Of a stretch of 64,000 nucleotides of DNA, positions 10,654 to 21,682 are shown piece by piece. Each line of letters opens with the position of its first letter. The first letter of the stretch is position 1. This DNA is from Atkinsonella hypoxylon (taxonomy: Eukaryota; Ascomycota; Sordariomycetes; Hypocreales; Clavicipitaceae). A program made the position numbers and the translations under genes. The notes under the pieces were generated by a model that worked only from the letters and a program-made list of their open reading frames with translations, searched no databases and was not told the origin of the DNA. Location of the stretch: positions 1-64,000 of the forward strand of contig JFHB01000014.1 in NCBI GenBank assembly GCA_000729835.1. The letters are read 5' to 3'.

Positions 10654-11527
10654 TCATCGTCTCTTGGACGCCTCAGGCGAAGGCGACCGACTTAAGCTCC
10701 TCTCGTCTCGCCCCCGCAGCTTCAACCACTTCTTCGTACTAAGCGTCAAGTCGCGATCCAGCTCCTCACTAGGATTCTTGCGATGAATAAAGTTGCAGAA
10801 GCCGCCGCGCACGCAGCCCTCCCCGGAATTCAACCTGCAGCACGCCTCGCGAAAGTCCGTTACGGGGCTCAGTTCACAGTAGATCGGCCGACCGGCGTAC
10901 CACCTCGAATTGAGTTCGTCGCAGGCCGTCTGGGCCGATTCCTCGTACTTGAAGCGAGCGTACACGTTGCCTATGAGGTCTGGGTCACGGAAAATACATT
11001 TTTTTTTTTTCCCAGCGTTAGCACCGATTTACCCAAGGGAGTTTTTTTTAAAAAAAAGAAAAGAAAAGAGAAGAGGTTTCTGGGCGCTGCTACGTACGGT
11101 CGTTGTTGTTGTCGCACACGACTAGTTCCTCTAGCTCGCCGTACTTGCAGAGCTCGCACCAGATGTCCTCGTAGAAGGCGTCGAAGTGGTTTTGCAGCTG
11201 GGACGGGTTCATGCGGTTCTTGGGGTCGTACGCTGGGTTCTGGTACAGGTTTGGCATGAGGATGGTCTGCGAGTATGATGGTTTGACGTGTTTGCGGGAG
11301 CAGCGGTCGCCGTGGCGGCAGGCGCCGATTTTCTTATGCGGCGTTAGTATGTCTGCCTTTTTCATTTGTCGAGTTTTCGTGGGGATGCTTTGGATTTAGG
11401 ATTGTTTTGGGGGCGGTTTTTTTTTTTTTTTCATGCGCGTTGGGTTATGCATGGAACTTACAAAGTAGAATGAGCAGTTGACTTTGTCGAGCTCGGTGCC
11501 GAAAATGGAGGCTAGGAAATTGGCCAT
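10654..11527 (-). CDS. U2AF35: U2 snRNP auxiliary factor small subunit (U2AF35), 208 aa
   Basis: Exons 11527-11462, 11332-11098 and 10979-10654, joined by GTAAGT..TAAG and GTACGT..CAG introns, give 627 nt. The protein opens MANFLASIFGTELDKVNCSF and shows the full family architecture: first CCCH zinc finger (Cys18, Cys27, Cys33, His37), a U2AF-homology RRM (about 45-140), and a second CCCH finger (CCRLNSGEGC..CNFIH). The tail is short and Arg/Ser-rich (RSLSRSPSPEASKRR). U2AF35 recognises the AG at the 3' splice site and pairs with U2AF65 in early spliceosome assembly in the nucleus. Its length equals that of other fungal orthologues, which lack the long animal RS domain. Intron 1 contains an A-run and intron 2 a T-rich and A-rich tract. 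Confidence 0.95.
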
Positions 11528-12255
11528 TTTTGGCGGGTTGGGCTTGAATCTTGGGGTTGTTCTGCTGGGTTGCGATTCGTGATTGATGCGATATTCCGTG
11601 TTGTCGATGGTTAAGCTTACTGTTACTGTGGCGGGTCACGTGCGTGGCTGGTTTGTAAGATTGCCGCGTTGTTTGTACCTTAGTTCCGCGGCGGTAGCCC
11701 GCGGGAGCTTCATGATGCCAGCCAGACCGGCAACAAGTTGAGGTCTAACCCCCGTTCTGCCCGGTTAAGGTATAATACTGCGTACTAGATGAACATCTTT
11801 GCTTAGTTTCCGTCCGGCTCATTTCATTTCTATCCCCATCACTAGTCTACCCGACTGTCAACAAAATAAAAAGAGGGAAGAACAAAAAAAAAAAATCCAG
11901 ATCTTTATCCGACCCTAGTTCTAGAGTGGCCGATATTGTATTATTCAAATGCTCCCGCTTCAACGCCTGTTCGACCCTTATACCCAAATGGGCACCAACG
12001 GGCCAATGCTGATGGACTTTTTCAAAGCCGACTGGCGCAAGTTGCTTCTACCAAACACTTATGATTTGTAGACACACCCATCTCATTTGTCTCTCTCATG
12101 CTTGCCCGAATGGCTTTGTTCCCTTCAATGGATAGTAATACATATCCTTCAAGGCCAATTCTGCCTATTGTGCTTCCACCTCATGCCGAGGGAGTTCCTT
12201 TCATGTCATCGATACCAAACAATGCACCTATATCTTGTGTCCTCTTCACGTATTG
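11528..12255. other. U2AF35 upstream region and 3' flank of the next gene
   Basis: The U2AF35 promoter lies at the left end and the 3' untranslated region of the minus-strand gene ending at 12256 at the right. An A-run occurs near 11885-11897. No gene is supported. Confidence 0.5.
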
Positions 12256-15200
12256 TTACCTAGCCAGCCGTGACGACATTCTGGATGACCCTTTTACTGG
12301 CGCTGGGAGACAGCTAGCTAACAGATCCCGGTCTATTCAATGTTAGCAGATTTTCGATTCTTTCTTTTTCATGCTTCGCTTCAAAAGGGAAGAAAACATG
12401 TGAAGACCAGTCAGTTGCTTACCTGAGTCTTGCTCAAACATGATGGAGATGTCATCATGCTCACCGGGAAGATCTGGGAGGTCAAGACACACAAACGCCA
12501 TGTCATCGTAATCTCCATCCTTATCTGCAGGAAGCCTCGGCAATGGAAATTTGGCATCCACAAACCTGATTCCTGCCTTGCTTCCTCTCTGGATGGTTTC
12601 ATAAACATCTGTACCTTTGAGCACAAAGTTCATGCAGTGTCCGTGCTGGAAGTCTTCGAAAAAGGCGAGCAGCTGGAGCTGTCTATCTCCTAGGCGCACG
12701 ACTTGTATTCTCGTGTGGCCAGCTTCCCACTTTTTATGAATCGGCACCACCATTCGACGTCTGGATATAGCGAAAGTTAATGCAAGTGCATCGAAAATGA
12801 CTTCAAAGCCAGTCAACGCAGCTTGAAAGTCATGGAGGTCGTTCAAGTTGTTGAACTCGTAAGTGCGAATAGTTTGATGAGCCTTGAGAAGCTGCAGGGC
12901 ATCTGCCAAATTCGCTGGGAGTTCTTTCGGTACCTGCGCTTCGGAAACCGACATGGTCACATCTTGTTGGGGTTGCCGCAGGATTCGCAGCATCTTGACA
13001 TTGGTTACCTCCAAACGCAACCGCAACTCACCGGGCGCAACGTTGACCCTGTCCACAATAGTTCCGTTCTGGTATTCGAGAAGGATCTTAAGTTTGTCGG
13101 CCAGAACAGTAGGTGGGATCTCTCCGTCGGCGCTGAACTCATCATTCACGATTCGTACGGTTTTCCACGGAACTAGATTGAACGGCGTAATCCCTGTGGG
13201 TTCACGAATACTTTGAGAAATCATAAAACTCTTGAGAGGGGCATTTGAGAAGATTCTCTCGCCATTCAAGGCGGTACCCGTCACTAGAGTATGAAATCTG
13301 ATCCTCTCCTTTTCGTCACTAAACACCAGCACTATTCGGCCTCTTTGCCGACCACTGGCACATCTTAGAGATAGTGCCGGAGCATCTCCCTCGGCTCTGA
13401 AAAATCCAAACTGGACAGGCATGGAAGGCGGGAAACTGTGCTGAACTCCGTTGAGAGTTCTCACGCGAGGGCCCGTTACCACAGCGATGCGAAAACCGCA
13501 ATGCCAGCTGCGTGGCCCGGCCGGTCCACTTTCTTTATAGATCTTCTCGAACAAGGCCACGTCGCATTGAGAGACCGCGTCTTTGGGGAAAACACGCGAC
13601 TGCGGATCCGCATCAAGGTACTGAACTGAGCGCAAGTTGTTTCGGAAAATAACAACTTCATCGGGTCGTGGGTAAAGCATGGCTCTCACTTTGGATCCAA
13701 AGTCATACATATTCAATAACGTTCTGTAGTCATTTTGGTTCAACTGAACCACCAACAAGAAACCACGCGGTAATCGAACCTCCAAAGCACAAGTATTGTT
13801 CTGCCAGCGGACATCATCCCAGACGGGCCCGGCTTTTTTGTTTTCCTGGATTGCCAACTGCACGCTGCCGTTTTGACTGGCAATCACGAAGACAAGACCG
13901 GTGCTTTGTTGTGGTCGAACCATGGATAGGATGCAGGGCAGAAAGATTCTTTGTGTATCCCGCCCCTGCTCGGTTAAGAAGACGTCTGCCATGACACGAC
14001 CGTAGCTGAAGTTCTCAGATGTATCACCGACAGGAAAGGCATCGAGAAGCTGCAGTGTGAACATGGGATGTTGCATTGCTGTCAAGCCCGAATCCCAATT
14101 TCCAGACAAGAGTGCAAGCATATCGTGGCTGAGAACTGGATATTCCAGCCATATAGACTTATCCATGGTTTGGGGGAGGAACGGTTCATCCGGTGGCAAG
14201 AACCCGTTTCGTTTCATCGACTCAGATAGCTTTCGTAAAGCTGACACGATGCTTTGCGATACTGCGGTGACTTCTGGATCGGCTGAGACCCTTTGTGAAT
14301 CCTGAATTTCGGGAATGGCTTCATGACAAAGCCAATAGCCTTTGGAAAGGTTTGAGTAGGCCTGTTGCCTGTCTAGTTCATTCTGCATTTGGGACTGCGG
14401 AGAGCTGGGGCGTTCTCTTATGGCTTGTTCCAGGCCCATCCTTCCCTTGAGAAACCACCACAAGGCTGCACGGGCGCAATCCTTCAGTGAACATGCTGAC
14501 AATGGCCGAACCGTTTCCGCATGTAGTCGAAAAAGCTCGTACAGGTGCTTCGTCCCCGCGACGAACGCATTCAAGGCATCATCATTAGCGGTGTTCATGG
14601 CATCATACTGTCTGACAGACGCATGTTTTGAGGCCATGGGAGTGGGAAGTCCGGTAAGTGGCGGTCCATTTTGAGACCCTGTACTGGGCTGTCGCATGTG
14701 AAGGTTGGTTGGAGATAGATTTGACTGCGAATAGGCACTAGAAGCGAAGGAGGCTATTGAGCCAGCTGGGCTGTATTCCAAATTCGGCGGGTTCTTGTGC
14801 ATTTCTGGACATGAGGGATACTGACGAGACGGGTCTGGGGAATCGTCGACATATGACGCCGCCGGCCGAGTTCCAACTCCCCAATCAGGAGGAGAAGCCA
14901 CACTCGCCGTTCTAGCGGCAAGAGCAAACGCTTTGCCTTCTGCCTCGCGCATTTGTGCTTGATGTATCTCTATAAAAGACCGTCTACGTTCGTCGGATCT
15001 GCCGGGAGTCTCGAGACATCTGGCGGATGCAGCTCTTCCTTGGCCTAACATATTACCGTCCCTCTGACCACTGGGATCTTGGGATTTACGTGTTGTATTC
15101 TCTTCTTCTTCTTCTTCTTCTTCCTCCTCTGGCTCGTAAATGGATGTGTATCCGGTTTGGCTCCGCGTGAGAGACTTTGGCACGAAGTCTTCACCCAATC

Positions 15201-15759
15201 CTCCCAAGTCAGCACCCGAAGATCCATATGGTGCTGATGAAGCGGTAAGACGGGCAGATTGAAACGAGCCGAGAAGCGGAGAGCGATGTGCGGGCGGTCG
15301 AGGAGGTGCCGGTGGTCTGGCTCGTTTATTCTTCCCTACTTCCGTGACAGGCATCTCAGATTCGTCGCCTCCCTCTCCGATGATCTCGGGGTAGGTATCG
15401 GCGAAGCGGACGATCATGCCTTTCTTGTTAGGGCGGGGGCTTATTCTGGGTGACCTTGATTCCATCTTGCCCGGCGCCACGGGTCGATTCTGTTGTGCCT
15501 GCTGGTTTACCGCCAAGGCTTGCGGATAGCGGGATATTGTGGTGTCGAGCTTCGCAAGTTTCGGATGAGACGGAGGTGGAGGCGGTGGTGCATGTGTTAC
15601 TTCGAGCCTATCAGCCGAACTGTAGAGGAAAGCATCTAGAGTAGAGGCAGAGTTGGCAGAGTCATCCTGTGACTTCTTCTCTTTGCCAAAGAGCTTGCCC
15701 ATAAAGCGACCCCTCCTGGACGAGCGTCCCTCATCGATAGATAATGTCTCCTTCTCCAT
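12256..15759 (-). CDS. Conserved fungal protein of unknown function, 1137 aa
   Basis: Exon 15759-12423 and a short last exon 12332-12256, separated by an intron with a GTAAGC donor (CAG before it), a GCTAAC branch site and an ATAG acceptor; the spliced frame is intact (3414 nt). The N-terminal half (about 1-420) is disordered: basic start, poly-Pro run, a poly-Glu run at about 215-225 encoded by TTC repeats on the plus strand, many Ser/Pro pairs. The C-terminal two thirds is ordered, alternating strand-rich segments with hydrophobic patterning that could hold PH-like modules, and ends near FVCLDLPDLPG. No catalytic motif is seen. Without splicing, the frame runs to 12343 with a different, Lys-rich tail. 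The family is not recognised; a signalling or scaffold role would be a guess. Confidence 0.75.
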
Positions 15760-18262
15760 GGTGTGGCTGGCGAACCGATGGCCTCATTGGCATCGATCTT
15801 TTGTATTAGCCTGGTGCTGTCGTCGAGATCGCGGCTTCGAGGGACCACCTGCCCGCCAGGGTCCTGGAGCAGACCAGCAAAGGCTTGTCGCGGACCTTCG
15901 CAGCCCTCTAAAAGTGCGGTTAAGGCTGTGGAATAGTGTGGCGCGCAAGAGACTGGTTGAACAAAGAAACAGGGCAGCGGTCGATCTGGGAGCGTTCGCA
16001 AAGGGCTGTGAGTAGCGACGATGTGTTGCATGTGGGGAGAAAAGGTGTTTGGTTCGTGTCCGCCGCCCGGTGCGGCCCTCCGGGTCCTGTAGAGTACGAA
16101 TGAACGGTGGTCTCGGCGCTGGTCCTGATGATATATTAGGCGTCACAGCAAACCCGGGGTCCTGACGGCGCTTATTAGCCCTATTTTGTCTATTTTGTCA
16201 GCATGGCCCGACGAGGTAAAATTGTTCATTCGAAAGCAGCTAGCAAAAAGTGGGCGGCGACAATGTCATGTAGCGTGGAAATAGAAAACGAGCAGAAGGA
16301 AGTCCCAATTCAAGAAGCAGACAGACACAACAGAAGAATTGACGGAAAGACCGGCAAGAACATCGTCAGTGCCTACCAGGTGAAACAGAAAACAGAATTT
16401 TGTCTCGTCTTGGACGACCAGCACGAGGTTGAGTGAATGAACTTGAGCCGGATGGTCACCGTGGACTTGAAGCACACGGGGACAGGAGCGAGCCGGCGAG
16501 CTGGGTGATGAAAGATGAAGGGCGGGACCCTGTCCCGGTTCCAGGCTCAATCGACGGATCTGGGAGGGGCAGACCTTGCATGAATGTACATACACCCACT
16601 GTACTACGGAATACTGAGGGCAATTTATTAAGGCTGGTACCTCGAAACCCCTGAGATGGCCTGCATCGACAGCGCAGGGACCATTGAGTCGCCGCAGCGA
16701 GCACAGAGGTGACCTAGGTACCTAAGGTAGGTAGGTACATAGTTAGGGTACATACACCCACTGTACGGAATACAAGGTCAGCATTCACGATACAATCACA
16801 GGGTGAATTGATCCTGCATAATACCTACCTTAAGTACGTACCTGGACACGCGTCGCCTGCCCCAATATTCATTTAACTCCACAAAGGCGATAGTCATCGA
16901 GGCCACAAAGTAGCCCGTTGGCCAATCGACAAACATGGGTAGGATTACAAGTTACTCATAATAGGTGCCAGGTAACTTATATGTATAGGCCACTCGGAAA
17001 CCAAGTACTTCTGCACTTGCAACTACATTTCGATCGACCATGCAGAAGTGGGGCCCATGGCCTGGTTGCTGCCTTCACGCAGGGGGCACCTACTTAATTC
17101 ATGTGCATCTCTTACATGCCGATAAGGCTCCAATGTGGTACCGACAAGGGCCATACACCAATTAAAAAGTCTATCTGTAAGGTAGGTACTTTTTGCACGA
17201 CTACCAATTATCCATTACGGAATACAACGAGGTATTATAACTAACTACCTAGGTACCTAGTTATAGCCGCTCTGCCTAGCCTCTTACTAGCGATTAAAGA
17301 CATCGTTAGTAAGGGATGAAGTCGACGCATAGAACTGGGGAGCTGAGCGAACGTCATCAATGAAGCGAAGCTTTCTTTTGTCTTCCCTCCCTTCCTCCCT
17401 CTTCCCGCTCACTTTCTCTTTCACACGCGTGCATATATATACACCGTGCCTTTTTGAAGTCTACGCATCAGGCACGGCGCGGCTGCAATGCACATCAAAT
17501 ATGGGAAGGAAATGGTGGCCCTGAAGCAGTCTCCATTCGCCGAGCAACTAAATAGTTATGCAACTGGAGTTTTAAGATTCCAGCTTGATCTACGCTGAAG
17601 TAAGCCACTTCCCCCACTTAAAGACCTACTTCTTTTAGCGTTTGTTAGAGCTGATTTTCTCCCTAATAGCTACTAACACTTGCAATATTAAACAACACAT
17701 GAACTATTGCATTAGTTATTTTATCTTGATTATTAATAATATTAATAATAATATTTTTTTAGTTAGGTAATGAGACAGTCAGTTGGTTATGGTTAGTCTT
17801 TTAGCTGGGGGTGATAGCACCTGTTGGGGGATTTTGGAGGGAGATGCGCTCCAGTTGGAAATTTAAAATCTCCAGGTGGATATTTACTTACCCCCTTCAC
17901 CTCCCCGAAATCCTTGCCCAGAGTTTCACATTCCATGCACGTGCTGGCTGATTGTTGTTGGAGTTTAAGCGCCTGGGGCGGCAGCCATGCGGTACGGGGA
18001 TAGCGCGCTTAATCACATCTGAAACTTGGCTGCTGCATCTTTGTGGATGGCTGAGCCTCGTCCTCAGATTACTGGGATGGTGGTGCCCAGTTTTTTTTTT
18101 TCCTTACAAAAAAGGCCTTATCGATAAGATGCCAGTTCTGTCTGCCACTTTGCCGCATGTGTGACTGACTGATTCCAGGGCCACCGGTCTGTGAATGCGG
18201 CTGCTGCTCCATGTCCAGCAACGTCCTCGCCAGACATGTAGACAAGCATTTCCTATACGGAC
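15760..18262. other. Intergenic between divergent genes, with CCTAGG/GGTACC motifs
   Basis: Holds the promoters of the minus-strand gene (ATG at 15759) and of DUS2. CCTAGGTACC-type motifs lie at 16712-16740 and 17244-17263. A segment reading CATACACCCACTGTAC followed by a CGGAATAC variant occurs twice (about 16590 and 16750). The 17640-17770 part is AT-rich. A 77-codon plus-strand frame at 16203 has no recognisable features and is not called. Confidence 0.5.
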
Positions 18263-19607
18263 ATGCTTTCTGCCTTTCTGAAGCGCATAATGGCTGCCGA
18301 GGTCAGACGTGTGCCCATTCCCCGTCGGGGAGTGGACTATCGAGGCAAAGTTGTGCTCGCACCTATGGTGCGTTCTGGAGAACTGCCTTCGAGACTGCTC
18401 GCTCTGCACTATGGAGCCGATCTCGTCTGGGGTACGCCCTCGCACCTTGTCGACAATGATGCCTTATCAATTCATGAAATATTTACTAATACTTACCTCA
18501 TCATCAGGCCCCGAGACCGTTGATCGTGCCATGATCGGAACAACGAGGCGCTTCAATGAAGAAACCAGAGTCATCGAATGGACGCGGCAATCCTCCCAGG
18601 GTCACAAGGCTCCACCACCAGAGGCCAAAGAAAGCATCATATACAGAATTTTCCCCGAGGTAGAAGCCAACAAGCTCATTTTTCAGATGGGTACTGCCGA
18701 CCCTGACCTTGCCGTTGAAGCGGCGCGTCTTGTTGCAGCAGATGTCGCGGGAATCGACGTCAACGCCGGCTGCCCTAAGCCCTTTAGCACCAGCGGTGGC
18801 ATGGGCGCAGCTCTTCTCCGTACGCCAGACAAACTCGTTGCCATTCTTGAGGCGCTAGTTGAAAAAATCACGCCCCAATTTGAGATTGGCATCAGCGTCA
18901 AGATCCGTATACTGGAAACCCCTGCCGAGACGGAAGCCCTCGTGCGAAGGCTGGTCGCCACAGGCATTACAGGCTTGACCGTCCATTGTCGAACAACTCC
19001 TATGCGACCGCGAGAGCGCGCAATCCGAGACCAGCTCAGCATGATCGCGGAAATCTGTCGCAAGGCTGGCGTCGCATGTCTCATGAACGGCGATGTCGAG
19101 ACAAAAGACCAGGGCCTGAAGTTGGCAGCGGAGTATGGCGCGGACGGCGCCATGATTGCCGTGGCCGCGGAGCGGAATCCTAGCTGTTTCCGAAGCGAGG
19201 CTGCCGGCGGTCTTCTAACCTGGCAGCCTGTTGTTGAACAGTACATCAAATACTCCATGAATATCAACAACCGCTTCAGCAACACCAAATATCTCTTGGC
19301 GCAAATGATCCCTGGCAAAGTCAATTCCTCCCGGTCTATTAATCAGGCCAAGAGCTATAGTGACATGTGTAAGACCTTGGGGCTCGATCATTTGCTTGAA
19401 CAAGCTCAGGAGGTGGATGTGAAAAGAGGTTTGGACAAGCCTCGGGAGAAAATTTCGAAGAAGGCTAGGAAGAATGCGAGTGCTGTGGCTGCTGGTGGGC
19501 AAGTGGCTCAAAACCAACAACGGAAAGCACTCTCTGAACGCGGCGCGGTCTCCAAGACGAATGCGGAACAGGGGCGAGAACCGCAGGCTGTGGCGTCAGC
19601 TGTGTAG
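18263..19607 (+). CDS. DUS2: tRNA-dihydrouridine synthase 2 (Dus2), 422 aa
   Basis: Exon 18263-18431, intron 18432-18507 (GTACGC..CATCAG), exon 18508-19607; 1269 nt in frame. The FMN-binding TIM-barrel starts with GKVVLAPMVRSGELP; the catalytic cysteine sits in NAGCPKPFS (Cys145), followed by the GGMGAALLRTPDKL segment and by HCRTTPMRPRERA and NGDVE, typical of Dus2. The enzyme reduces uridine 20 in the D-loop of cytoplasmic tRNAs using NADPH. The tail (about 370-422) is Lys/Ala-rich and probably disordered; no double-stranded RNA-binding domain is visible. A second ATG at 18290 is an alternative start nine codons on. The gene converges with the MIC26/27 gene. Confidence 0.93.
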
Positions 19608-19959
19608 TCGCAGGCAGAGAATTAGCGAGTACAGTATATAAAAGTATTTCGAGTCATCGCACCTAGAATAAAGCATCAATGGAGTTTTGGTTTCCAATTA
19701 CATGGTTGGCGCTTCCAGTGCTCGGGGGAAGCATATACTGATTAGAATGTGTCAAGGAACTCTAACCCGCCGGCTAATAAGATCGATGTGACAAATCTAC
19801 AATCTGAATGAAAATTGAGTCATCAATCTTTTCTATCCAAGGGACGGAAGAAAACATATCCTTCTCGCACGAAATTTTTTTTGTCTATGTAATGATGGTA
19901 CAAACCAGATGTCTATAATAACTCTTCTCCGCCATGTCCCACTCAACTCTCTCTACACT
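19608..19959. other. Convergent intergenic region
   Basis: Contains the 3' untranslated regions of DUS2 and of the MICOS-subunit gene. A T-run occurs near 19875. No gene seen. Confidence 0.6.
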
Positions 19960-20875
19960 CTATTTCCCCTGCTTGACCCAGCCCTCCACAGCCTCCCGCG
20001 CATCCGTAACCTTGTCATCGACATACTGCACACCAAGCTGGCTATGGACTTTGGCAAAGCTCACAGACTTCCTCAAGCTCGCCCGGATGCTGGCGTGCGT
20101 CTCCGCAACGACAGGGAATCGCTGCTCGTATTTCCACATCAGGTCGGAGATGTTGCGCATCGTCACGGGCAAGACGGTCCATCCGGCGCCGATACCAAAG
20201 GCCAATGGCACGGTGCTCCGCAGGAGGATATTGCTGCGGCGGGTGATGATGCTGCCTGCCATAGAGGCAACCAGGACGTAGATTGTGCCGGGCATGAGCT
20301 TCTCGCCGCTCTCGCGGGAGGGGGCCAGGCTGGCGATGGTGTTGGTGAAGGATTGCTCGAGGTGGAATGCTGAGTCCATGGTTTCGTTGACCTTGTCCTC
20401 GGCCGAGACGGCAAGACGGTAGAGTGCCATTCGGGCTTTCCCAATCTGAACGGCTAGTCTGTCCGTGGGAGAAGGCCTGCGAGGCTTCTTGTCTTTCTTG
20501 TGGTCTTCCGCGGCGGTGCTGGACGTCTGATTGGGCTGCAGGGCTTTGATGGGGATGGACGCGTCGGGTGCGTCATGTGCGGCAGGGACGTCGAAGTCGT
20601 CGTAGATGGGTTTCTTCTGCAAAGACTTATTAGATTTGAGATTCTCATCACTTGGAACTTTTGTTTGTTCCCGTTCTCGTGACACTGGCCCGGCCGTCAA
20701 CACACCTTGGCCGCAGGGCCTTCGGCCAAAACAGTAGCGGGAGCGAAGGCCAGTCCGCCGAGCGCGATGGTTGCCAACGGCGCCAAGGAGCGCTGGAAGG
20801 CCTCAAGTCAGCATGCTTCGTAGTTCACAAGCACCATAATGTCCCTACCCGTTGCAGCAGCACTCTTACAGCCAT
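19960..20875 (-). CDS. MICOS complex subunit Mic26/Mic27 (apolipoprotein O-like), 256 aa
   Basis: Exons 20875-20849, 20792-20706 and 20616-19960 (GTAGGG..CCAG and GTGTGT..GCAG introns) give 771 nt in frame. The N-terminus (MAVRVLLQR, then an Ala/Leu-rich stretch) is an amphipathic, Arg-bearing mitochondrial presequence with a following hydrophobic segment. After KKPIYDDFD and a charged linker comes the apolipoprotein-O/MIC26-27 domain, with the Gly/Ala-rich membrane segments around GTIYVLVASMAGSII and ITRRSNILLRSTVPLAFGIGAG. Members shape cristae junctions in the inner membrane. Mic26 and Mic27 cannot be told apart here. The two small 5' exons are easily missed by frame-only annotation. Confidence 0.88.
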
Positions 20876-21682
20876 TGTCGATTCAATTGGCGAGCCGTCG
20901 GGCGGTGTTCGTAGTTATCGACAGCTTCGACTTAGCCACACATTTGACCAGCATGTCTTTGCAGTGGGTCGCTCTCCTGCTTCCTCCGAAGCCAGCACGT
21001 GACCGGCAGAGATGTCATTCAACTCATGGCCGACAAACACCTGCAAACTATCTTGTATCCACTAGCAAACAATGTTTGAATTGTCGTTCAAATCTCGAAC
21101 GAATTCTTGGCGTTTTTCTCTTTACCGTTTTGCGGAAATTCCAGTGTCAGTCAGTCCCTTTATGACTTGCAGTGGCTCGTCTCAGGTCCAAGTGGGGGGC
21201 ATTTTAAATGGTAAAAAAAAGGTAGTTGTAACTCGGCATATGCTGAGCACATGTAGATAGAACCTTACAGTGTATTAGTGCAAATATGATTAATAGAATA
21301 ATTGTAGGAGTAACAGCGACTTTGGCAGCAGCTGTAGAGACATAGTACTGTTCACACTGTGCTAACATTGAAGCATGCCCCGTGTTCTGCATCTGCTCCA
21401 GCATCTGCTAGGCTGGACCTCGATAGCTATTGCCAGCTGTCGCAGCTGTCGGTCGGTCGCTCCAGTCATCAGTTAACCGAGGGGCAGGGTCGTCATTGCC
21501 GCAAACCTCCGTCCTCTTGCTCTGCAATCCCATACCACCAACCGCAGTCACCAGCCGACAGACTTAGCCTTCCGACCGTGCCCTGCCCAGCTTCGTCCAA
21601 AAACAGGCCTTCCGGGTGCCAATGCCATGCCACATGCCTTTGATACCGATCCAACAACACATTTTCTTTTCCGTCACCCGAC
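20876..21682. promoter_or_regulatory. Shared upstream region of divergent MICOS-subunit and OCT1 genes
   Basis: Two nuclear genes for mitochondrial proteins face away from each other across about 0.8 kb. No specific operator was recognised. The part nearest 21683 is C/T-rich, consistent with an OCT1 leader. Confidence 0.45.
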
